A DNA stretch of 64,000 bases from Pseudolysobacter sp964466115 (GTDB lineage: Bacteria > Pseudomonadota > Gammaproteobacteria > Xanthomonadales > Rhodanobacteraceae): positions 1 through 64,000 of the forward strand of contig CAYXMH010000006.1 in the NCBI GenBank assembly GCA_964466115.1, read 5' to 3'. The translations under genes were made by a program, and so were the position numbers. Below the pieces are notes generated by a model. That model worked only from the letters and a program-made list of their open reading frames with translations, made no database searches and had not been told where the DNA came from. Each line of letters opens with the position of its first letter. The stretch's first letter is position 1. Below are positions 42,284 to 52,915 of the stretch, in pieces.

Positions 42284-44788
42284 ATGCCAACGCACGTGTC
42301 CGAAATCGCATTGCAATTTCCAATACATACGTGCCTGCCGGATATCAAAACTGTCCTGTCGCGGCAAACCCGCTTGGTGTTAGAAGCGCCGCCTGGCGCC
42401 GGCAAAACCACTCAAGTTCCGTTGGCCCTTCTGGATCAGGGCTGGTTGGCGGATAAGAAAATTCTGGTGCTGGAGCCACGCCGCATTGCGGCGCGTAGTG
42501 CTGCGGAATTTATGGCCCAGCAACTGAATGAAGACGTTGGAGAAACGGTCGGTTACCGCATCCGCTTTGAAGCGAAGATTTCACCGCGCACGCGAATTGA
42601 AGTGGTAACGGAGGGCATACTCACGCGAATGATTCAATCCGATCCGGAGCTTTCCGGTATCGGCGCTGTCGTTTTCGATGAATTTCACGAACGGCATTTG
42701 CATAGCGATCTGGGTCTGGCGTTGGCCTTGGATATCCAGGCCGCGCTTCGATCGGACTTGCGCCTGGTGGTAATGTCCGCCACCTTGGATGGAGAGCGCA
42801 TTGCCGCTTGGTTGGATGCGCGGCGCATCACCAGCATGGGTCGCAGCTTTCCGGTGCGCATCGAGTATCCACCGGCAAAGGCCCAAGAGGACTGGCCATT
42901 TTTTTTGCGGCGCACACTGCTTCAAGCATTATCCGATAACACTGGCGACGTGCTGGTGTTTTTACCCGGACGGCGCGAGATCGACCAAGCCAAGAATGCA
43001 TTAAGCGCAATTGAAACGATTGAGCTGGTGCCATTGCATGGCGAATTATCGCTTGCTGAACAACACGCCGCGTTACGCATCGATGACGATGGCAAACGTC
43101 GCGTGGTGCTGGCGACCAACGTCGCGGAATCCAGCGTCACTCTGCCCGGCATTCGCAGTGTCATTGATTTGGGATTGGCGCGTGAACCTAAGTTTGATCC
43201 GCAATCGGGGTTTACTCGATTAGTGACTGTTGCGATTTCACAAGCCTCAGCCGACCAGCGTGCCGGCCGCGCGGGACGCGTCGCACCCGGCACGTGTTAT
43301 CGCCTATGGCCGCAAAGCCAACGTCTTGAGCGCGCCCTAAAGCCAGAAATTGAACAAGTGGAATTGGCATCGTTGGCATTAGAGCTTGCCGCCTGGGGCA
43401 GCAACACCCTGCGTTGGCTGGATCCACCGCCATCCGGGCCCTTGGCGCAAGCGCGCGATTTGCTGTCTCTGTTGGATGCCTTGGATGATCAAGGGCACCT
43501 CACCGAAGTCGGTCGTAAGATATTGGCCATCGGCACCCATCCGCGCTTGGCCGCCGCTGCCCTGCGCGCTGCCAAGCAGCAGCAGGCACTGGTATGCGAT
43601 GCCTTGGCCTTGCTCGAGGGCCGCAACCCGTTGCGCGGCGCGGCGTCGCGCAGCGATGATTTTCGCCAGCGCGCGCAAGCGTTAAACGCGTTCCGTATTG
43701 GCAATAGGCGAAACAGCGAAGCAGACCCAGCCGCCTTGGCGGCATTGAATCAAGCCGCAACCGGCTGGCGACAGCGCCTAGGTGTGTCTGCAGCCGCAGC
43801 GAACTTAGAGGATGCATTGACCCTCGGTAATGTGCTGGTTTATGCCTATCCCGATCGCATTGCGCGGCAAGATAAAGGCAACCCCAGGCGCTATCAACTC
43901 AGCAATGGCCGCGGCGCGCGATTGCATGAGAACACGTCTTTATACGGAGAACCTTGGTTGGTTGTTCTTGATTTGCGCTTTGAAGAACGCGATAGCCTGA
44001 TTTTGACGGCGACCCCGTTTGATCCTGCAGTTCTAGAGTGGGAATTTGCACGCCATTTCATCGATGATTCGGTGCTGCGTTTTAATGAAACCACACGCTC
44101 GCTTGACTGCTTCGAACAGCGGCGCTTCGCCAATTTGATATTGGAACAGCGTCCGGTGCAGACGTTCGATTCCTCCCGCGGTTTAGCATTGTTATTGAAC
44201 GGTGTTCGTGAGCTTGGTCTTAGCGCCCTGCCGTGGAGCGAGGAGGCAGCCCAACTGCGCACGCGCATTATGTGCGCACGAGAATGGTGCCCGGAGTTGA
44301 ATTTGCCGGATGTATCCGACGCGTTTTTGCTGGACACCCTCGAGCAATGGCTAGCGCCCTATTTGGTCGGCAAATCGCGATTGTCTGCATTAAGCGGTGA
44401 TGACGTCAGCAAAGCACTCAGCGCGCAACTCGATTATTCACAACGCCGCCAGCTGGATGAGCAAGTGCCCGTCGCCATTCGCGTGCCCAGTGGAAATGAG
44501 CGACGCCTGATTTACCACATCGGCCAACCGCCGACACTTGCGGTAAAGCTGCAAGAACTGTTCGGTTTGGCTGATACGCCGCGCATTGCCAAAGACCGTG
44601 TCGCGGTGGTGCTGCATTTGTTGTCGCCCGCACAGCGGCCGATTCAAGTCACGCAAGATTTACGCGGGTTTTGGGAACGCACTTACCCCGAGGTAAAAAA
44701 GGAATTGAAGGGTCGCTATCCAAGACACCCGTGGCCCGATGATCCGTGGAGCGCTAAACCAACGGCACGTGCAAAGCCGCGCGGTTAA
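42284..44788 (+). CDS. hrpB: ATP-dependent helicase HrpB
   Basis: The 834-residue DEAH-type helicase has Walker A PPGAGKTT, motif II DEFH (VVFDEFHERHLHSD), SAT motif MSATLDG, VFLPGRREI, TNVAESSVT and the motif VI QRAGRAGRV. The helicase-associated domain and the C-terminal HrpB domain (RYPRHPWPDDPW) complete it. Length is normal. HrpB is widespread but its exact role in the cell is unclear. The start ATG 42284 lacks a strong ribosome-binding site. Confidence 0.95.
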   Translation: MPTHVSEIALQFPIHTCLPDIKTVLSRQTRLVLEAPPGAGKTTQVPLALLDQGWLADKKILVLEPRRIAARSAAEFMAQQLNEDVGETVGYRIRFEAKISPRTRIEVVTEGILTRMIQSDPELSGIGAVVFDEFHERHLHSDLGLALALDIQAALRSDLRLVVMSATLDGERIAAWLDARRITSMGRSFPVRIEYPPAKAQEDWPFFLRRTLLQALSDNTGDVLVFLPGRREIDQAKNALSAIETIELVPLHGELSLAEQHAALRIDDDGKRRVVLATNVAESSVTLPGIRSVIDLGLAREPKFDPQSGFTRLVTVAISQASADQRAGRAGRVAPGTCYRLWPQSQRLERALKPEIEQVELASLALELAAWGSNTLRWLDPPPSGPLAQARDLLSLLDALDDQGHLTEVGRKILAIGTHPRLAAAALRAAKQQQALVCDALALLEGRNPLRGAASRSDDFRQRAQALNAFRIGNRRNSEADPAALAALNQAATGWRQRLGVSAAAANLEDALTLGNVLVYAYPDRIARQDKGNPRRYQLSNGRGARLHENTSLYGEPWLVVLDLRFEERDSLILTATPFDPAVLEWEFARHFIDDSVLRFNETTRSLDCFEQRRFANLILEQRPVQTFDSSRGLALLLNGVRELGLSALPWSEEAAQLRTRIMCAREWCPELNLPDVSDAFLLDTLEQWLAPYLVGKSRLSALSGDDVSKALSAQLDYSQRRQLDEQVPVAIRVPSGNERRLIYHIGQPPTLAVKLQELFGLADTPRIAKDRVAVVLHLLSPAQRPIQVTQDLRGFWERTYPEVKKELKGRYPRHPWPDDPWSAKPTARAKPRG

Positions 44789-44869
44789 GTTTTATATGCG
44801 GATGCAAGGAACCAACGAGCCCGCCACCGGTCGCAGTTGCAACGCATTTAACGAAGCTCAATTACCTTC

Positions 44870-45931
44870 ATGACCCGACCCACTCGCATCTTCATCTGGA
44901 TGTTTGGTTTTCTTACTCTAGTGGCGGCGCTTGCAGGGCTTTTGGCGCCGCATTTGCTGGCGGCGTTTACCACGAACCCCTTCTTTAATGGCGTTATCCT
45001 TGCGGTGTTGTGCGCCGGTATCTTGGTCAATTTACGGCAAGTGCTGTTGTTGAATCAGGAGGTAAAATGGATCGAGGATTTCCGCCGCTCGGACCCGGAG
45101 CGTCCGCTACCGCATAAACCCACGTTCCTGCAACCGATTGCGCGGATGCTGGTGGGGCGTGAGCGAGGTAAATTCAGCATGAGCGCTCCGGCATTGCGCT
45201 CGTTGCTCGACGGCATTTATTTGCGCCTAGAAGAAACCCGAGATCTATCCCGCTATCTGATCGGGTTGGCGATTTTCCTTGGCCTGCTCGGCACCTTTTG
45301 GGGGCTGTTGGTCACGATTCGTTCCGTTGCGGAGATCATCGGATCACTGGGAGTAGGAACCGACGCGGTGGCGATGTTTAATGCGTTGAAGGAGAATTTG
45401 CGACAGCCGCTCAACGGTATGGCCACCAGCTTTTCAACCTCCCTGTTCGGACTTGCCAGCTCCTTGGTGCTTGGGTTTCTTGATCTGCAAGCGGGGCACG
45501 CGCAAAATCGCTTTTACAATGAGTTGGAGGAATGGCTGGCGGGAATGACGCGCCTTTCCGGTGGCGCGTTGGCGTTGGAAACCGATGCCGCGATACCCTC
45601 GTATGTACAGGCCCTGCTCGAACAAACGGCCGATGGCCTGGAGCGCATGCAGCGCGCCATTGTGGAAAATGAGCGTGAACGTCGCACCAGCAACGAACAA
45701 TTGGGCGAACTTAACACGCAACTTGCGCGCTTGACCGACTTATTAAGTCGCGAAGCGCGAGAGCGTCACGTTCAAAACGAAACCCAAGATGAACTTAAAA
45801 CCTTGCTGCGCGCATTGGCCCACAGCGATGCACCCATTGCGCAACTCTCGGAAGACTTACGCAACGAACTGCGTTTGTTGTCGCGGACGATTTCCGCTGC
45901 CATGGATGGTAAACGAGCCCATCACGGATGA
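44870..45931 (+). CDS. MotA/TolQ/ExbB-like proton channel subunit
   Basis: The 353-residue membrane protein has four predicted helices: about 8-30, 38-58, 128-150 (LIGLAIFLGLLGTFWGLLVT, the TolQ/ExbB/MotA signature) and 182-205 (GMATSFSTSLFGLASSLVLG). A cytoplasmic tail of about 125 residues is rich in Glu, Arg and Gln and likely coiled-coil. It should form a ring around the MotB-like partner and use an ion gradient. It resembles ZorA in layout but the tail is short. The partner gene overlaps by four bases. Confidence 0.87.
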   Translation: MTRPTRIFIWMFGFLTLVAALAGLLAPHLLAAFTTNPFFNGVILAVLCAGILVNLRQVLLLNQEVKWIEDFRRSDPERPLPHKPTFLQPIARMLVGRERGKFSMSAPALRSLLDGIYLRLEETRDLSRYLIGLAIFLGLLGTFWGLLVTIRSVAEIIGSLGVGTDAVAMFNALKENLRQPLNGMATSFSTSLFGLASSLVLGFLDLQAGHAQNRFYNELEEWLAGMTRLSGGALALETDAAIPSYVQALLEQTADGLERMQRAIVENERERRTSNEQLGELNTQLARLTDLLSREARERHVQNETQDELKTLLRALAHSDAPIAQLSEDLRNELRLLSRTISAAMDGKRAHHG

Positions 45932-47016
45932 GCACGCTCGCGCGCCGACGGCGTCGTACCCTCGACATTTGGCCGGGTTTTGTCGACGCCTTGTCCTCGT
46001 TGATTCTGGTCTTGGTGTTCGTTCTGTTGATCTTTGCCATCGGTCAATACGTTTTGACGCAAACGCTGGCGGGAAAAAACCAAGCGCTGGCCGATTTAAA
46101 TGCGCAGATTGCCCAGCTGGCGCAAACGTTGTCATTGGCTCAGAGCGACAATGCCAATCTTAATGCCCGAGTTAAGGAGCTGAGCGTCACCTTAGGTTCA
46201 ACCGGCGCGGAACGCGATGCATTAAAACAGTCCTTGAGCGAGCGCGAAACCGAAGCGGCAAAATTGCAAACCGATCTTAATGCGTTAGCGGAGCTAAAAC
46301 AGCAGTTGGAGCGCGAAGTGGCCGGTTTAACCGCGCAATTGGATCAATCAAAAACGGAATTGGTTGCCAAAACGCAGCTGAATGCTCAATCCGCGGCGCA
46401 AATCGAGCTGTTGAATCGCCAGATGAGTGCGGTGCGTGACCAGCTCAACGAACTCTCCAACGCCTTAGGCGTGGCTCGCGCGGAAATCAAAACCAAAGAT
46501 GCCAAACTCACCGACCTTGGCCAACAATTGAATCTGGCCTTGGCCAATAAAGTCAACGAGCTGGCGCGTTACCGTTCCGAGTTTTTCGGCAAACTGAAAG
46601 ACGCCTTGGGCAGTCGCGCGGATGTGCGGATCGTCGGCGATCGATTTATGGTTCCCTCGGACATTTTATTCGACAGCGGCTCGGCCGATCTTAGCAATGA
46701 TGCGCAAGCCGCCGTTGCGAAGTTGGCCGATACTTTAAAGGAAGTCACCGCCGAAATACCCTCAAGCATCGATTGGGTGCTGCGCATCGATGGCCACACT
46801 GATCGGCGCCCGATCCACACCGAGCATTTTCCGTCAAACTGGGAACTGAGCACCGCGCGCGCCGTGGCGATTGTGAAATACATGGTAGTGCAAGGCATTC
46901 CGGCGAACCGTTTAGCCGCGAATGGGTTTGGGCAATTTCAGCCGCTGGATGCCGCCGATACGGCGCAAGCCTATGCAAAAAATCGGCGCATCGAAATCCA
47001 GCTGACCAACCGCTAA
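45928..47016 (+). CDS. MotB/OmpA-like stator partner with long coiled coil
   Basis: The 362-residue protein has one N-terminal helix (residues about 20-45) with a conserved Asp (PGFVDALSSLILVL), matching the ion-binding Asp of MotB. A heptad-rich coiled coil covers about residues 48-215. The C-terminal OmpA/MotB peptidoglycan-binding domain shows ILFDSGSADLS, IDGHTDRRPI, NWELSTARA and NRRIEIQL. It is expected to tether a channel ring to the cell wall. No flagellar genes or zorC/zorD genes are adjacent. Confidence 0.88.
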   Translation: MSTLARRRRRTLDIWPGFVDALSSLILVLVFVLLIFAIGQYVLTQTLAGKNQALADLNAQIAQLAQTLSLAQSDNANLNARVKELSVTLGSTGAERDALKQSLSERETEAAKLQTDLNALAELKQQLEREVAGLTAQLDQSKTELVAKTQLNAQSAAQIELLNRQMSAVRDQLNELSNALGVARAEIKTKDAKLTDLGQQLNLALANKVNELARYRSEFFGKLKDALGSRADVRIVGDRFMVPSDILFDSGSADLSNDAQAAVAKLADTLKEVTAEIPSSIDWVLRIDGHTDRRPIHTEHFPSNWELSTARAVAIVKYMVVQGIPANRLAANGFGQFQPLDAADTAQAYAKNRRIEIQLTNR

Positions 47017-47756
47017 ATTCGACCCACCCGCATAGCTAACTTCCAGCGTACTTCGCGTTTGATTAGCGGATCTCCCCAAACCGCTAGAAGCTCTTCTTCT
47101 ACAAGGGCAACCGGATCGGTGCCGATGGCTTTTTGATAACGCTGCGTCGCCGACCAGGAGCGTAAGTAGGCCAAGAATTGTTGCGCATCCCACCTAGCCA
47201 ACATATCGAATTTTTCGGTTTCCACTTCAATAAAAGGGAAAGCCAACGTGGCGTATCCCGCTTCCACCAGACGGCGTTCCGGCGGCCAATACTCGCCGAG
47301 CACGTCTTCATACAATCGATTTTTGATCGCATCGATTGCGCTATCGACGCAACAATCGGCGTACGTCCACACGGCAATAACACCGTGCGGTTTCAGTACG
47401 CGCCGCACCTCGTTATAGAAGCGATCAAGGTCGAGCCAATGCAGCGCTTGTGCCACCGTTACCAAATCCACACTCGCGTTTTGCAAGGAAGATTGTTCGC
47501 CCGACTCAACGCGATATTCCACGTTGGCGTGCACCGCAGCATTGGCTATTTGTGCCGCGCTGGGATCGGTACCGATGACATGCCGAAAATGCGAGGCCAG
47601 TGCGACGGTCGCTTGACCATTGCCACAACCGCAGTCCCAAGCCTGTGTGTTAGCGGGAGCAAGGCGCGCCAACCAAGCGAATAACTGAGCGGGATAGTGC
47701 GGCCGCGCTTGGCGATAAATATCGGCGTGACCGGAGAAGTGATCTTTAAAACTCAC
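47013..47756 (-). CDS. Class I SAM-dependent methyltransferase
   Basis: The 247-residue protein carries the SAM-binding motif WDCGCGNGQAT, followed by TDPSAAQI and a VTVAQALHWLD block typical of trans-aconitate/YafE-like methyltransferases. It lacks a signal peptide. It ends tail to tail with the MotB-like gene, overlapping by four bases. Substrate is unknown. Confidence 0.88.
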   Translation of the reverse strand: MSFKDHFSGHADIYRQARPHYPAQLFAWLARLAPANTQAWDCGCGNGQATVALASHFRHVIGTDPSAAQIANAAVHANVEYRVESGEQSSLQNASVDLVTVAQALHWLDLDRFYNEVRRVLKPHGVIAVWTYADCCVDSAIDAIKNRLYEDVLGEYWPPERRLVEAGYATLAFPFIEVETEKFDMLARWDAQQFLAYLRSWSATQRYQKAIGTDPVALVEEELLAVWGDPLIKREVRWKLAMRVGRI

Positions 47757-47782
47757 GCATCATCTTCCTATCCATATCCCAA

Positions 47783-48322
47783 TTAGGGCATTAACAAACG
47801 AGTCTGCCCCGGCTGCAAATTACCCAACTCATACTCGCCCATCGCAATCCGCACCAAACGCAAAGTCGGCAAACCAACCGCTGCGGTCATACGGCGAACT
47901 TGCCGATTGCGGCCTTCACCGATTTGAAGCTTTAACCAGTGGGTGGGTATCGATTGGCGATGCCGAATCGGTGGGTTGCGCGGCCACAACCAACCCGGCG
48001 CTTTCGGCAATAATTCCACTTGTGCCGGAAGCGTGGGGCCGTCATTCAGGGTTACGCCGGCACGCAAACGATTGAGGGCGGATTCCATCGGCACCCCTTC
48101 GATTTGCACCAAATACGTTTTCATTTGTTTGTGACGTGGATCGGTAATGCGATGCGCCAAGGCGCCATCGTCGGTTAACATCAGCAAACCTTCGGAATCG
48201 CTATCGAGCCGACCGGCGGGATAAATATTCGGCTCGCGCACAAATTCCGCCAACGTGCGGCGATCACCGGGATCGGTGAATTGGCAAAGCACACCGTAGG
48301 GTTTGTTCAATAGCATTAGCAT
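47783..48322 (-). CDS. rluE: 23S rRNA pseudouridine synthase RluE
   Basis: The 179-residue RsuA/RluE-type enzyme starts MLMLLNKPYGVLCQFTD. Catalytic block is PAGRLDSDSEGLLMLT, with the Asp as nucleophile, and IGEGRNRQVRRM near the C-terminus. It lacks an S4 domain, as RluE does. RluE makes pseudouridine 2457 in E. coli 23S rRNA. ATG 48316 is an alternative start. Confidence 0.92.
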   Translation of the reverse strand: MLMLLNKPYGVLCQFTDPGDRRTLAEFVREPNIYPAGRLDSDSEGLLMLTDDGALAHRITDPRHKQMKTYLVQIEGVPMESALNRLRAGVTLNDGPTLPAQVELLPKAPGWLWPRNPPIRHRQSIPTHWLKLQIGEGRNRQVRRMTAAVGLPTLRLVRIAMGEYELGNLQPGQTRLLMP

Positions 48323-48649
48323 TTGATGTGGCCGGGTGATATGCCGAGAGCGGGGTCATCGCAGATGAGTGCATGTTTGAACCGATACATATTGCAGCAT
48401 AGTAACAGTAGCTTCGATATTGCTGCGTCGATTTTAGCGAGTTCCTCGCGTTTATAGCGCCTAGCTAAATTTGGGCAATCAGTTTTTGTGGCCATATATT
48501 TGACGGCAATCGGCAGACCCTGAAGGATAATTCTGGTTTGTAGGCAACAATTTGTCACAATTTCTCAGTCCGCATTTGGCCCTATATTTCGCACTTATTA
48601 AAGGATAAGTAGCGATGCAGTGTGCGTTGAAGGATTTGGTCGGAGAGAA
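48323..48649. other. Intergenic region upstream of the RHS gene
   Basis: This 327-base gap is more AT-rich than its neighbours. It holds no clear promoter, RNA gene or repeat that I can identify. An 80-codon minus-strand frame (48316-48558) has no recognised domain and overlaps the rluE start, so it is not called. Confidence 0.5.
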
Positions 48650-51600
48650 ATGCGTATGTTGCTTGAAAGGACAAAGTTATTTGCTTGCCTAATGCTGGCG
48701 TTAATGAGTGTTATGGGTATAAGCGAGGCAATGGCGGGAGGGGGAGAGTGCCAGAAGGGGAATGTGTGTATTAAGCAGAAGAGTCGGCATGCGGTTGGAT
48801 ACGAGTTTTTGGGTAGCCAAGGGGGGCTGGGGTTTAGTGATAACGGGCTGGCGTTAGAGCCAGTGTATGGTCCTGGTTATGAGACAGGAGTTCGGTTGAT
48901 TGAAGAGGAGGGAAGGTTAAAGGAGGGAGTGACGAACTTTGGGGAATGGCAAGGGACATATGCAGGATATGTGACGACGGCGGAGGGTGGGGAAGGGAGC
49001 TCGGATGTAGAGCGGGGATTGGTGAGGTTGTATGAGCGATCGGGCGGGTATCAGATACATCGGCTGCCTGCTGGAATGAGTTGTGCATTCGCAAGCGCCC
49101 AAGCGTGTGAGTACGAGCGCCATGGAGTGAATGGAGATGTGTTGCTGAAGGTCGGAGAGGGGGAGTTGCCGTTGGGTTGGGGGTTGACCCGAGCGACACG
49201 CGACAAGGTGAGAGAGTTGTTGAACGCAAGGCCGCTGGAGGAGAGAAGGCGGGCGTATGTGAGGAGTTTGGGAGATGGGGAAGTAGAGGTGTACGGGCAG
49301 ATCCGACCGGTGGAAGGAGGTTATGAGGCGTGGCTGAGCGGGAGGGTGGACGTGGCGGGCATGGCGCTGGAGGTAAGGTACGAGCTAGGACATGGCGTGA
49401 TGAGGCTGGAACGGTTGGTGGGAGCGGATGGTTTGACGGTGCGGTTGTACTACGGAGATACAGAGCCTTTGGCGGGAGAGGCGTTTTCGGATGCGAGTTT
49501 GGATGAGGAGACAAGGCGTGCGTGGCGTGAAGTACTGCCAATGGTGGGCGGGGCATTGCCATGGCAGAGGAAATTGAGGGTGCTGCCGACGTCGTGGGTA
49601 GGTCCGGGAGGTCAGCGCTGGCGGTTTGATTATGAAGATGCGTTGACGGGATTGCGTTGGCGGGATTTAGCGCGAGTGGTAAGGGGGGCAGTGACAAATG
49701 CGAATCAAGGTCCGGAATACGTAAGCCAGGTTTTGATGGGATCGGGCTATATGCGCCTGGTGAGTTTGGTGGATGCGGTGGGAGTGGAATCGCAGATTCG
49801 GTATGCGTGCGGAGGAGGCGGTTTGGTGAGCGACACGGGAGCGCTGGCATTGCGTCGAGGAGCGTTGACGGCAAGCGGAGCGTGCTTGGGGGATTTGGAG
49901 ACGGAAACAGGGCAAGTAGAGGATGGAACGCGGCCGTTGTACCGACGGGTGTCGGAGACGGAAGTGGGGCCATATGGAGTGACGAGATACAGCCGGATTT
50001 TTCAGCGAGACGGGTCGGAGCTGAAGAAAGGCTGGGTGGTGGAGAACGGGATTGGACAGCTGCAGCGGTTTGAGACGGTGTTCAGTACGCCGAGCGCGGA
50101 GTCGCAGTTGTGGATGAGCCGGTATTTGACCACGCAGCACCCGGAAGTGGTGGGAGATAAGCCGAGCTGGGTGAGTGGGAGTTACGATGCGTTTTGGTCA
50201 TTGCTCCGGGATCGGAATCGATTGATTACGAATGAGCTTTTGTATCGGAACAGTTTTTACTGGAGTGCGAAGGCGATCCAAGCGATGGGATTGGGGGGAG
50301 TGGAGGTTCGAAACCCTGCCCGTCGATTGGATTTAGACAAGGCCGTGTGGACGCATTACTTGCACGATCACACACCGGGTCAGGACGGTGTGGTGTTGTC
50401 GAGTTTGGTGATGGCCACGCATGCGGTGGAAGAGGGTTGGGTATGGATGGGGTACCCGAACCAGCAGAGCGAGAACGAATATCGTGCGAGTGGAACGAAC
50501 CGTGGGTATGGGTCAGCGGAAGTGAAAGGGGTGGTCGGTCTGAGCGCCCAAGCGGTGGAGACGGAAGCGGGGATCGAGACACAGACGAATTACGTGGAAT
50601 ACAACGATCAGTGGAAGCCGGTAAGAATATGGGATGCGCAGGGAAGAAGAACGCAGATCAATTATCTGGGGAATGGGCTCGATGTGGAGTCGGTGAGAAT
50701 CGGAGGGCTGGAGCGCAGCGGCGGCGGGACGGAAGTGTTGCGGATGGGCTACAACGATCGGAGGCAGGTGCTGTGGAGGAAGGACGCGAGAGGAAACGTG
50801 ACCTGTCATAGCTACAGTGAGCAGGCGCCGTATTACCGGATGTCGACGAGTGTGCCATTGCAAAGCATGGCAGTGGGGTTGGGGGGAGAGGCGGCGGAAT
50901 GCGCCAACCCGAACCGGGTGACGAGCCGGGTGAGCTGGAGCATGAGTGTGTATCCGGAGGGGTCGGCCGAACCGGTGTTGGTGAATGAGGAGGTCACGGC
51001 GGTGGATGGAATGGGCCGAGTGAGCCGCGTGCACTTAGAGCAAGGGTATGTGCAACGGCAGGAGGTCGATGGAGTGACGACGACGTGGGAAGGGATGGAC
51101 GCGTTTGGTCGGCCGATGGACAAGAGGGTGGATGGAGAGCTGAAAGCGCATTACGAGTATGAAGCGCTGCATGTGAGTGCGGTGAGCGACGGGAGTGGGC
51201 ATTGGGTGTTGTACGGAGTGGATGGGATAGGGCGGGTACAGGGGATGTACCGGACGGACAACCCGGAAGGGATGAGGACGACGCAGGGACTGACGTGGGT
51301 GACGTACGATGCGTCGGGAGGTGTAGCAACGATGGCGCAGGAGGGAGAGCTGGCGCCGCAGGTGACGATGAGTTATGACGTGGGCGGGCGTGTAGTGACG
51401 CGGCAACAACAAGATGGGGTTGTGAATCGTTTGAGTTACCAAGCGCGTTCGGGGCGGATTGGTTACGTGGAGGATGCGTTGGGAGTACGGCATGAATTCA
51501 CGTACAACCGGGAAGGCAAAGTGTTGGAGCGGCGCGTGACGGACGCCAGTGGCATGGTGGCGAGGCGAGTTACGCTGGGATACGGAGATGGGCGAGGGAT

Positions 51601-52915
51601 AGACCCGTATGGACGGATATTGAGTGTGACGGACAACGGACGGGTGAGTCACTACCAGTATCGGAGTGACGATCCAAGTTTGTTGTTGAGTCAAGACGAA
51701 GCGGTGTTCACGGATCTTGGGGTGGAAGGGACGCGAGTGACGACGACGGTGTCGGGATACGACGCGCGGGGAAGGCTGGAAGGGTGGCGGATGAGCGACA
51801 CGCGGATGTCGGGACTGGAGCCGTACATGAGCGTGAGTTTTGGGCGCTATGGCAGGGTGAAGCGAATCGACACGGAAGTTTTGAGTACGGAACCGGAGTA
51901 TGAGGCGGTGCCGAACGATCGGATGGGCGGTTTGGAGCCAATCGATGGGACGTTACCAAGGCCGGGAGGGGAGTATGGTCGAGTGAAGGGATTGTCATAC
52001 AACTTGGATGGGAGAGAGGGAGCGGAAGCGTATCAGGTGCTGCGGCGTTATGAGGGAGGAGCGCATGCGCGCGCGTTGAAGGCGAAGGGGTATTACTTGA
52101 GTGGTAACAGTCCATACACGCTGGATGGGTTGGGCAACCCAATGCCGATGGATGTGAGTCGGGAGTTTAGGTATGCGAGCACGGGGCAGTTGAAGACGGT
52201 GAGTGGGTATTGGGACGATACGGTTCGGGAATACGACTATGACCGGTACGGGCATTTGAATCGGAGTCAGACGTATCGGAGCGGGGTGTATCAGAGTGGA
52301 GAGTCGTATCACTACGATGGGAAGGGAAACCGGACGGGGGTGTATGAGTTGGATGCGGCGGGAATGGAAGGGGTGCTGGCGAAGCAGGAGATGGGCTTTG
52401 GTTGGAGCAACCGGTTGAGCCGTTATAGGGAGCGGGGGTTGAACGATCGAGTGATTGAGTGTGCGAACCAAGATCAGCAAGGTCATGACCGGATGGGTCG
52501 GTTGGCGCAAGATCCGACGCGGTGTGAGAAGGGAGAGGCGATTCGATACACGTGGGATGCGGAGGGGAATCTGAATCGAATCACGTATCCTGGGAGTGCG
52601 AATTTTAGTGCGCTGAGTTATGCGGCGGACGGTCACTTGCTGCGCAAAGTGGAAACGGGGAATGGCAGGGTCAGCGAAGATCTGAGCTATGTGTGGATGG
52701 GAAACGAGTTAAGGCAGATTCGGGATACACCCACGCAACGGTTGTTGAAGAGCTTTAACGCGGATGGGATGAGGAGTTATAGCTACGATGGGATGGGGAA
52801 TGTCAGCGGCAGTGTGACGACGTTGTTCTTGAGGGATCAGCAAGGGAGTGTGATTGGACTGGCGAACCAGAATGGTCAAGCGTTGGATGAGCTGATTTAT
52901 GATGATTGGGGAAAT
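48650..52915 (+). other. Region of extreme G-over-C coding-strand bias
   Basis: Within the RHS gene the coding strand is strongly purine- and G-rich; the 60 bases from 51061 hold 29 G and 9 C. After about 52915, still inside the gene, balance returns; the 60 bases from 53041 hold 12 G and 19 C. Gly, Arg and Glu codons are dominated by GGG/GGA, CGG/AGG and GAG. The bias also produces long spurious open frames on the opposite strand. Confidence 0.85.

Noticed and set aside
44870..47016. Zorya-type anti-phage defence system
   Set aside because: Only ZorA- and ZorB-like layouts are present. The adjacent genes are hrpB and a methyltransferase, with no zorC, zorD or zorE, and the ZorA-like tail is short.
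48316..48558. 80-codon minus-strand frame upstream of rluE
   Set aside because: It has no recognised domain, overlaps the rluE start and has no supporting ribosome-binding site.
48834..49973. Long open frames on the minus strand within the RHS gene (also at 51035-51694 and 51995-52636)
   Set aside because: They are Ser/Pro/His-rich or Arg/Ile-rich without domains, and arise because the coding strand is G-rich and C-poor, which removes stop codons from the other strand.
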